Shown here piece by piece: positions 26,853 to 32,558 of a stretch of DNA of 32,558 nucleotides. A program made the translations under genes and the position numbers. Below the pieces are notes generated by a model, which was not told the DNA's origin, did not search any database, and was given only the letters and a program-made list of their open reading frames with translations. The stretch is from contig CAZOJJ010000034.1 of the NCBI GenBank assembly GCA_964580105.1, positions 1 through 32,558 on the forward strand. Direction: 5' to 3'. Origin of the DNA: CAZOJJ01 sp964580105 (GTDB taxonomy: Bacteria; Bacteroidota; Rhodothermia; Rhodothermales; Rubricoccaceae). How positions within the stretch are numbered: the stretch's first letter is position 1; every line of letters starts with the position of its first letter.

Positions 26853-28976
26853 ATGGCCTTTCTGAACCCGCTCGCGCTCCTGGGGCTCGTCGCCGCGGCG
26901 ATCCCCCTCATCATCCACCTGTTCAACTTCCGCCGCCCCAAGCGCGTCGACTTCTCGTCGCTGGCGTTTCTGCGGGAGTTGGAGAAGCGGACGATGCAGC
27001 GCGTCCGCATCCGGCAGTGGCTGCTACTCCTGCTGCGGACGCTCGCCATCGCCTGCCTCGTGCTCGCGTTCGCCCGGCCCGCACTCGTCAGCGCCTGGGA
27101 CGGCGTCTTCGGCGCCCGCCCGCCCGCCGCCGTCGCCGTCGTGGTGGACAACTCGCTCTCGATGACGCAGCGGGACGCACAGGGCGCCTACCTCGACCAG
27201 GCCCGCAGCCTGGCCGCCGCGCTCGCGCAGACCGTCCAGCCCGGCGACGACCTCGCTCTGGTGACGACGGCCCGCGCCGCCGAGGCCGCCCCGCCCGGCT
27301 TCGCACCGACGGAGAACGTGCTCGACGCCCTGGATGCGATGACGCCCGAGTTCGGCGCCGAAACCGCGACCTCGGCGCTGGCCCGCGCCGCCAGCCTGCT
27401 GGAGCGGTCGGCCAACCCGGTGCGCGACCTCTTCCTGATCACGGACCTCCAGGCGGCCACGTTCGCCGACTCCGCGGCCTCGCCGCTTCCTGAAGACGTG
27501 CGGCTCACGCTGCTCCCGCTGGGCGAGCGGCGCCACGCGAACACGGCCGTCGCCGACGTGCGCGTCGAGAGCCGCATCGTTGAAGCCGGGCGGCCGGTCG
27601 AACTCACGGCGACCATCGTGCGCTACGGCGGCGACGCCGAGGGGTACGGTGTGAGCGTCTTCCTCGACGGCGAGCGCGTGGCGCAGACGGCGGCGGACCT
27701 TCCGTCGGGCATCCCCACGACCGTCCGCTTCTCGTTCACGCCCGACCGGCGCGGCTGGCTCGGCGGCGAGGTCCGCATCGAGCCGGACGACGCGGAGTGG
27801 GACGACGTGCGCTACTTCGCCCTTCACGTCCCCGAGGTGCGGCGGGTGCTCGTCGTGCGCGGCGCCGAGACCCGCGCCGACCTCGTGACGCTGGCGCTGG
27901 AGCTGGCTGCCGAGCGAGGCGCGATGGAAGTGACGGCCGTGGACGAGAGCGCGCTGGCGGCGGCCGGCGTCGAGAACTACGAGTCCGTCCTCCTCGTCGG
28001 GCCCCAGGGCGTGTCGAGCGGCGAGGCCGGGCTGCTGGCACGCTACGTGGAGGGCGGCGGCGGGCTGATCGTGTTCCCCGGTCCGGACCCGGGCGCCCTC
28101 AATCCGCTCCTCGCCGCGCTGGGCGGTGGGCGCTTCGACGGTACGCTGGGCGCGCTGAACGGCCCGCCCCTGGGCGGCTTCGGCGACGCCGACCTAGAGC
28201 ATCCACTCTTCGAAGGCGTCTTCGAGACGACGGGCGGACGACCCCGGCTGGAGGACCCGGCCATCAGCCGGGCCGGCCGCTACGCCCCGGGCGGCGGCGA
28301 CGAGACGACGCTGATTCGGCTAGCCGGGGGGACGCCCTTCCTGACCGAGGTCCGCCACGGCGAAGGCCGCGCACTCCTCTACACCGTCGCGCCCGATCCC
28401 CGCTGGAGCGACGTGCCGACGCGCGGGCTCTTCGTGCCGCTGCTGTACCGCTCGGCGGTCTACGTCGGTGCCGGCGAGGCGGGCGGGGAGAGCCTGCTCG
28501 TTGGTCAGGCGGGGACGGTGCGCGTAGAGGGGGGGGCGGAGGCCGCGCCGCTGCGGCTCGTCGGCCCCGACGGCCTCGACGTCATCCCGGCCCAGCGCAC
28601 GGTCCCCGGCGGCGTCGTGCTGGAAGTGGACGACACGCTCATGCAGCCGGGGTTGTACGACCTGAGGCGGGGCGAGACGCTCGTCCGACGCCTCGCCCTC
28701 AACCTCGACCCGCGCGAGTCGGACCTGACGCCGCTCGCCCTCGACGACGCCGAGGCACGCCTGGAGGCCGCCACCGGCCGGCCCGTGCGCGTGCTCGACG
28801 CGGCGGGCGGCGCGGGCCTCGCGGCGGCCGAGCGGTTGCAGGCCGAGCGCGGTGGGGTGGAGCTGTGGAACGTGTTTCTCGCGCTGGCCCTCACCTTCCT
28901 TATCGCCGAGATGCTCGTGGCGATGCGGTGGCAGCCGCAGGGTTCCGACCGGAAACCCGAGTCCGTCGTGGCGTGA
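26853..28976 (+). CDS. BatA-type double-transmembrane VWA-like protein
   Basis: A 707-residue membrane protein. The N-terminus FLNPLALLGLVAAAIPLIIHLFNFRRPKRVDFSSLAFL (2-40) is the BatA signature, with a second helix near 57-75 (RQWLLLLLRTLAIACLVLAF). A VWA-like domain follows with the metal-site motif DNSLSM (Asp-x-Ser-x-Ser) at about 98-103. The middle part has a beta-sandwich region and a class I glutamine amidotransferase-like segment (YESVLLVGPQGVSSGEAGLLARYVEGGGGLIVFPG). A last helix lies near 680-702. Family members are widespread in Bacteroidota, near Bat stress genes; the molecular role is unknown. ATG 26853 starts the signature; the frame's upstream start lies inside the terminator and is rejected. 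Confidence 0.85.
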   Translation: MAFLNPLALLGLVAAAIPLIIHLFNFRRPKRVDFSSLAFLRELEKRTMQRVRIRQWLLLLLRTLAIACLVLAFARPALVSAWDGVFGARPPAAVAVVVDNSLSMTQRDAQGAYLDQARSLAAALAQTVQPGDDLALVTTARAAEAAPPGFAPTENVLDALDAMTPEFGAETATSALARAASLLERSANPVRDLFLITDLQAATFADSAASPLPEDVRLTLLPLGERRHANTAVADVRVESRIVEAGRPVELTATIVRYGGDAEGYGVSVFLDGERVAQTAADLPSGIPTTVRFSFTPDRRGWLGGEVRIEPDDAEWDDVRYFALHVPEVRRVLVVRGAETRADLVTLALELAAERGAMEVTAVDESALAAAGVENYESVLLVGPQGVSSGEAGLLARYVEGGGGLIVFPGPDPGALNPLLAALGGGRFDGTLGALNGPPLGGFGDADLEHPLFEGVFETTGGRPRLEDPAISRAGRYAPGGGDETTLIRLAGGTPFLTEVRHGEGRALLYTVAPDPRWSDVPTRGLFVPLLYRSAVYVGAGEAGGESLLVGQAGTVRVEGGAEAAPLRLVGPDGLDVIPAQRTVPGGVVLEVDDTLMQPGLYDLRRGETLVRRLALNLDPRESDLTPLALDDAEARLEAATGRPVRVLDAAGGAGLAAAERLQAERGGVELWNVFLALALTFLIAEMLVAMRWQPQGSDRKPESVVA

Positions 28977-29020
28977 CCCTGCCGGGCCGATTCAGGAAGG
29001 CACCTATGGCCCCGGGCGGG

Positions 29021-29058
29021 CGGCCGTTCTCGATATTTCCGGCCGTTCTCGATATTTC
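29021..29058. repeat. 19-bp perfect tandem duplication upstream of hflX
   Basis: CGGCCGTTCTCGATATTTC occurs twice in direct succession (29021-29039 and 29040-29058). It lies in the 202-bp non-coding gap before hflX. The motif GATATTTC and the following TACCTTCC are AT-richer than surroundings and may belong to the hflX promoter or operator; this is inference. Confidence 0.85.
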
Positions 29059-29178
29059 ACGTACCTTCCTGGCAGCCCGGGCAACCGCATCCGACCCGCG
29101 CCGTTGAATCAGGCCGCACATGCTGGCGCACAGTTAGGTAACGGTTCTCGCCGTCCCCCCAACCTCCCTCCGAATCGC

Positions 29179-30567
29179 TTGACACAACGCCCCGCCGTCC
29201 CCAACGCCCTCGCTACCGAAATCGCCATCCTGGTTGGCGTCCAGACGCCGGACACGACCGACCGGGACCTCCAGGAAGGCCTCGACGAACTCGCGCTCCT
29301 CGCTGACACGGCCGGCGCTACGGTCACCGACCGCGTCACGCAGGCGCTCCCGCGCATCGCCTCGGCGACCTACATCGGCAAGGGCAAGGTCGAGGAGCTG
29401 AAGAAGCTCGTGGACCGCCGCAAGGCCGACCTCGTCATCTTCGACGACGACCTCTCGCCGATCCAGCAGCGCAACCTGGAGAAGGAACTCAAGACGAAGC
29501 TGCTCGACCGCTCCGGCCTCATCCTGGACATCTTCGCGCGCAACGCGCGAACGGCCACGGCCAAGACGCAGGTCGAGCTCGCTCAGCTGGACTACCTCCG
29601 CAGCCGCCTCACCCGCGCCTGGACCCACCTCGAACGCCAGAAGGGCGGCATCGGGATGCGCGGGCCGGGTGAGACGCAGATCGAAACCGACCGCCGCCTC
29701 ATCGGCAAGCGGATCGCCGTTCTGAAGGACCAACTCGACAAGATCGACCGGCAGCGGACGACCCAGCGGAAAGGGCGCAGCGAGCTCACGCGCGTCTCAC
29801 TCGTCGGCTACACGAACGCGGGGAAGAGCACGCTCATGAACGCGCTGGCGGATGCCGGCGTGCTCGCCGAGAACCGCCTCTTCGCCACGCTCGACGCCAC
29901 CACGCGGCAGGTCTACCTCGCCCCGAACAAGCCGGTCCTGCTCTCAGACACCGTCGGGTTCATCCGGAAGCTGCCGCACCGGCTCATCGAGAGCTTCAAG
30001 AGCACGCTCGACGAAGTCCGCGAGTCCGACGTGTTGCTGCACGTGGTGGACGCGAGCCACCCGCACTTCGAGGACCACATCCGTGTCGTCCGCGAAACGC
30101 TGGACGAGCTCGGCGCCTCGGACAAGCCGACGCTGATGGTGTTCAACAAGCTCGACGTGCTCGAAGAGCGCGGGCTGATCGCGGCGCTCCGCTCCGAGTA
30201 CGAGCAGGCCGCGTTCGTCTCGTCGCTGCGCGGGATCGGCCTGGAGGCCCTCCGCGCGCAGCTCCTCGCCCTCATCGAGAGCGACTACGTCGAGGCCGAG
30301 GCGCTGCTGCCGGTGGCGGAGGCGAAGAGCTACGCCTACCTCCGCAGCGTCGCCGAGGTGCTCCGAGAGGAAACCGTCATGGCCGACGATTACGGGACCG
30401 TCCGCCCCGCGCTCCGCCTGCGCTACCGCGCCTCGGCGAAGAACGCGCCGGAACTGGCGCGCATGCTCGAACGGTTTGCGCACCTCGTGCCCGTCGAGGC
30501 CGGCGGCGACGGCTCCCTCGGCGCGGCTACCTTCCCGGCCTCGGCGCCGGCCGAGCGGGAAAAATGA
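29179..30567 (+). CDS. hflX: Ribosome-associated GTPase HflX
   Basis: A 462-residue GTPase that splits or rescues stalled ribosomes under stress. The N-terminal HflX domain includes YIGKGKVEEL and VIFDDDLSPIQQRNLEK, followed by GIGMRGPGETQIETDRR (157-173). The G domain shows G1 GYTNAGKS (210-217), G3 DTVG (257-260) and G4 NKLD (323-326). The first plausible start is the TTG at 29179 (MTQRPAVPNALATEIAILVGVQT); the frame is open further up, but that stretch overlaps the BatA-like gene and contains no ATG near the conserved start. A non-ATG start should be confirmed. The C-terminal about 80 residues form a variable extension. A CBS-domain gene follows after 156 bp. Confidence 0.93.
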   Translation: MTQRPAVPNALATEIAILVGVQTPDTTDRDLQEGLDELALLADTAGATVTDRVTQALPRIASATYIGKGKVEELKKLVDRRKADLVIFDDDLSPIQQRNLEKELKTKLLDRSGLILDIFARNARTATAKTQVELAQLDYLRSRLTRAWTHLERQKGGIGMRGPGETQIETDRRLIGKRIAVLKDQLDKIDRQRTTQRKGRSELTRVSLVGYTNAGKSTLMNALADAGVLAENRLFATLDATTRQVYLAPNKPVLLSDTVGFIRKLPHRLIESFKSTLDEVRESDVLLHVVDASHPHFEDHIRVVRETLDELGASDKPTLMVFNKLDVLEERGLIAALRSEYEQAAFVSSLRGIGLEALRAQLLALIESDYVEAEALLPVAEAKSYAYLRSVAEVLREETVMADDYGTVRPALRLRYRASAKNAPELARMLERFAHLVPVEAGGDGSLGAATFPASAPAEREK

Positions 30568-30723
30568 GTCGCCCGGCTGCCGGTTTCTGCCGAACCGCCT
30601 CGAACGTGGCGTGAGCCGTCGTGCCAGGACGGCGAACGGTGTGACCTGGAACGCAACTTGCGCGACTTTACCCACAAACCGACGCGCTCCGAGCCTGACC
30701 CGGGCGGTTCACCGCCTCCTCCC

Positions 30724-31380
30724 ATGATCGTCCAGACGTTACTCAGCCCCACGGTGCCGGCGCTCTCCGTCGGCGAGGCCGTCGGCCAGGCGCTCTACCG
30801 CATGGCCGAGCACGGCGTCTCACACCTGCCGGTCGTCTCGGCCGAGGGGCGGCTCGTCGGCATCGTGGACGAGGCGTCGCTCCGCCGGGAGCCCAACCCG
30901 GACACGCCGCTGGCCGCGCTCGACGAGATGACGCCGGTCATGGCGGCGCCCGACCTCCACGTCTTCGACGCCGCGCACCTGATGCTGCGGCACGGTCTGA
31001 GCGTGTTGCCGGTGGTCACCACGGACGGCCACTACCTCGGCCTCGTCGTCCGCGCCGCCCTCTTCAGCCAGCTCGCCCACATGCTCGCGACGGAGGAGCC
31101 CGGCTCCATCCTCGTCCTCGAAGGCGCGCGCCGCGATTTCTCGCTCGCGCAGCTGGCTCACCTCATCGAGCAGAACGACATCCGCATCCTGTCCGTCTCG
31201 ACCGAGGATGAGCCCGAGGCCGGCGTCGTCCGCATCACGCTCAAGCTGAATGTGACCGAGACGGCCCGCGTGCGCCACCTCATGGAGCACCACGGCTACC
31301 AGCTGGTCGCCCTCTTCGACGAGGCCGAGACCGACCTCCAGGAGCGCGTGGACGCCTTCCTCCGCTATCTGGAGGTGTGA
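30724..31380 (+). CDS. CBS-domain protein with ACT-like C-terminus
   Basis: A 218-residue cytosolic protein. Two CBS repeats make one Bateman module: ALSVGEAVGQALYRMAEHGVSHLPVVSAEGRLVGIV (about 13-48) and HVFDAAHLMLRHGLSVLPVVTTDGHYLGLV (about 80-109). The remainder (about 130-200) has an ACT/regulatory-like pattern (DIRILSVSTEDEPEAGVVRITLKLNV). CBS modules bind adenine nucleotides and adjust partner activity; no catalytic domain is attached, so it probably acts as a regulator in trans. Target unknown. ATG 30724 begins MIVQTLLSP. The gap from hflX contains a 6-bp hairpin (30615-30633) without a T-run. Confidence 0.85.
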   Translation: MIVQTLLSPTVPALSVGEAVGQALYRMAEHGVSHLPVVSAEGRLVGIVDEASLRREPNPDTPLAALDEMTPVMAAPDLHVFDAAHLMLRHGLSVLPVVTTDGHYLGLVVRAALFSQLAHMLATEEPGSILVLEGARRDFSLAQLAHLIEQNDIRILSVSTEDEPEAGVVRITLKLNVTETARVRHLMEHHGYQLVALFDEAETDLQERVDAFLRYLEV

Positions 31381-31459
31381 GGTTTCCGGTTTCTCGTTTT
31401 CTCGGCAGAGGCCATCCAAGACACGAGCAACCGAGCACGGTAAACGCGCCACCCCGGCT

Positions 31460-31942
31460 ATGTCCGACGATCGTTTTGCATCGGCTGCCCTCCACGCCCT
31501 CGCGCTCGTCGCCTCGGTCCGCACGGCGCTGGGCGTCCGCCGCGCCATCGACGCGCGGCGGGCCGGGCTGGACGCCTCGGCCCAGGAGGAGGAAGGGGCG
31601 GTGCGGGTCTACCTCGGCGGCGCGCTGGGGCGGATCGGCAGCCTGCTCGTGCGGCTCCGGCTCCGCGCCGTCGCCGGCCCGCCGGACGACCCGGAGGCCG
31701 CGCTCGTACAGGCGTTCGAGGACCGTCTCGCGCTGAGCGACCTCGCCGAGGAACTGCGTGTGGCGCACCAGAAGCTGCTCAGCCTGTATCCGGACGTGCC
31801 CGAGGCGGTGGTGGAGGCCGTGCGCCGTGGCCACCGGCAGGCCCTCGCTCTCGTCGAGGCGGACGACCTCGACGCCGTTCTGGGCCTGTTCCTGGACCGC
31901 CTCGCGGATACGCAGGACGAACTGCGTGAGGCGCTACGGTAA
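31460..31942 (+). CDS. Helical hypothetical protein
   Basis: A 160-residue protein with no recognised domain, signal peptide or cysteine. It is rich in Ala, Leu, Arg and Glu and reads as a series of amphipathic helices, for example EDRLALSDLAEELRVAHQKLLSLYPDVPEAVVEAVRRGHRQAL. Third-position GC is high and codon use matches the CBS gene 79 bp upstream on the same strand, so coding is likely. Whether it shares the CBS gene's transcript is unknown. Nothing in the sequence supports a specific function. Confidence 0.65.
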   Translation: MSDDRFASAALHALALVASVRTALGVRRAIDARRAGLDASAQEEEGAVRVYLGGALGRIGSLLVRLRLRAVAGPPDDPEAALVQAFEDRLALSDLAEELRVAHQKLLSLYPDVPEAVVEAVRRGHRQALALVEADDLDAVLGLFLDRLADTQDELREALR

Positions 31943-32032
31943 ATCCAGGGCTGCGTACGCCGCCTGCGCGGGCCCCGGGACAATGCACCAGGTCAGGCCC
32001 ACGCCTTGACATCCTCGTCCATCTTTCGTGGG

Positions 32033-32065
32033 ATGTTGTATATCGCGCCGCATATTGCACAACAT
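32033..32065. promoter_or_regulatory. Imperfect inverted repeat upstream of small lipoprotein gene
   Basis: ATGTTGT-ATAT (32033-32043) and ATAT-TGC-ACAACAT (32052-32065) form an 11-bp inverted repeat interrupted by a 3-base bulge. The AT content is far above the window average. A TTGACA lies just upstream at 32006-32011, though no well-spaced -10 is obvious. It could be an operator or a 5' leader hairpin. Confidence 0.5.
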
Positions 32066-32077
32066 ATAGAGCCGCAA

Positions 32078-32098
32078 CCCACCTGCAAAGGAGGTGGG
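32078..32098 (+). promoter_or_regulatory. Hairpin enclosing a perfect Shine-Dalgarno sequence
   Basis: CCCACCT (32078-32084) pairs exactly with AGGTGGG (32092-32098) around a 7-base loop. The ribosome binding site AAAGGAGG (32087-32094), 6 bases before ATG 32101, is partly in the stem. Such a fold would block translation until opened by heat, ligand or a protein. A strong Shine-Dalgarno sequence is itself unusual in this window. Confidence 0.55.
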
Positions 32099-32100
32099 CT

Positions 32101-32403
32101 ATGGAGAGGCTCGCTCTCATCCTGACGATCGGTATTGCCACGGTCGCCCTCTATGCTTGCGAGGATACCCTGATTGATGCCGAACCCGCTCCCCAGCCAT
32201 CCCTCGCGGGCGAGCAGCCTGCCCCGTCCGGCGGTTTCCGGTTCCCGGAAGGGACCGCTGCCACCATCATCAGCGATGAGTCGGGGCGGGAGTTCATCCG
32301 CTTTCAGCTGCCTGAGGGCCATCGCTTGGTCGGTCGGGTAGATCCCTCTGCAGTGGAGACGGCGGTAGCCGCAGCTATCACAGCCGGAACGTCCCGCTGG
32401 TAG
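32101..32403 (+). CDS. Small predicted lipoprotein
   Basis: A 100-residue protein starting MERLALILTIGIATVALYAC, a lipoprotein-type signal with Cys20 as the likely lipid-attached residue (lipobox LYAC). The mature part begins with a Pro/Ala-rich linker, then GFRFPEGTAATIISDESGREFIRFQLPEGHRLVGRVDPSAVE. No known domain was recognised. It is preceded by the best ribosome binding site of the window. Codon third positions are less GC-rich than in neighbouring genes, suggesting a more recent arrival or weak expression selection. It probably has its own promoter, given the 158-bp AT-richer gap upstream. Confidence 0.7.
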   Translation: MERLALILTIGIATVALYACEDTLIDAEPAPQPSLAGEQPAPSGGFRFPEGTAATIISDESGREFIRFQLPEGHRLVGRVDPSAVETAVAAAITAGTSRW

Positions 32404-32547
32404 GTTGGGCGGCGTGGTGCGAGTCCGACGGATGTTCGAGTTGCACCCTTCACACCTGAACCGTCCTTCGCACCCTGAGCCGGGGCCGCCGGGCCGGCCG
32501 CTCGGGTAGCGTAGCGTTTCTTGTGGGTTAAGCCAACGAGGTCCATC

Positions 32548-32558
32548 ATGACCCACGA
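32548..32558 (+). CDS. Possible gene start cut by the window edge
   Basis: ATG ACC CAC GA begins at 32548, preceded six bases earlier by GAGG. Only three codons are visible, so no product can be named. The 144 bp before it show a GC-rich stretch around 32480-32510 and nothing recognised. Confidence 0.2.

Noticed and set aside
30668..30680. DnaA-box-like TTACCCACA before the CBS gene
   Set aside because: Single copy with one mismatch and no cluster; not evidence for an origin.

Overview
This is a GC-rich (roughly two-thirds G+C), gene-dense bacterial chromosome segment. Several features point to the Rhodothermota/Bacteroidota side of the tree (Salinibacter- or Rubrivirga-like): a T9SS C-terminal sorting domain (26295-26744), a BatA-type double-transmembrane VWA protein (26853-28976), and a general lack of Shine-Dalgarno sequences. 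The lineage is an inference from gene families and style; no marker RNA is present.

Left end (1-3491): a CRISPR adaptation locus. Nine identical 35-nt repeats with 8 complete spacers run off the left edge. The repeat's reverse complement ends in ATTGAAAC, the usual crRNA handle, so the array is read leftwards. Its leader therefore lies at about 656-850, next to the divergent cas genes. These are a reverse transcriptase-Cas1 fusion (968-2857), an undescribed 66-residue Cys-rich protein (2898-3098), and Cas2 (3174-3491). The small protein ends in an acidic tip closely resembling the C-terminal tip of single-strand DNA-binding protein (SSB). No effector (Cas10, Csm/Cmr, gRAMP) or Cas6 is inside the window. 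Six of eight spacers read as natural coding sequence in the orientation expected if crRNAs are antisense to mRNA, which fits an RNA-aware type III system.

3492-4285 is a decayed boundary with a REP-like palindrome and a C-terminal IS630-type transposase scrap. Core genes follow. On the minus strand are a PAS protein, Mfd, a small exported protein, MurQ and a membrane-anchored TPR-CHAT protease. Divergent from the CHAT gene is a small Gly/Pro-rich ORF, followed by recF and an M48 lipoprotein protease.

15741-16856 carries a MaoC hydratase and a DCC-family protein, flanked by two near-perfect parS palindromes about 1 kb apart. With recF nearby, this suggests an origin-proximal location. An MMPL/RND transporter and a flippase-like membrane protein follow, then two GT4 glycosyltransferases and uvrA on the minus strand.

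The right part (26295-32558) holds a T9SS sorting-domain-only protein with a strong terminator, the BatA-like protein, hflX, a CBS-domain protein and a helical hypothetical protein. It ends with a small lipoprotein whose unusually perfect ribosome binding site is buried in a hairpin. Two excision-repair genes (mfd, uvrA) and recF share the window but not an operon.
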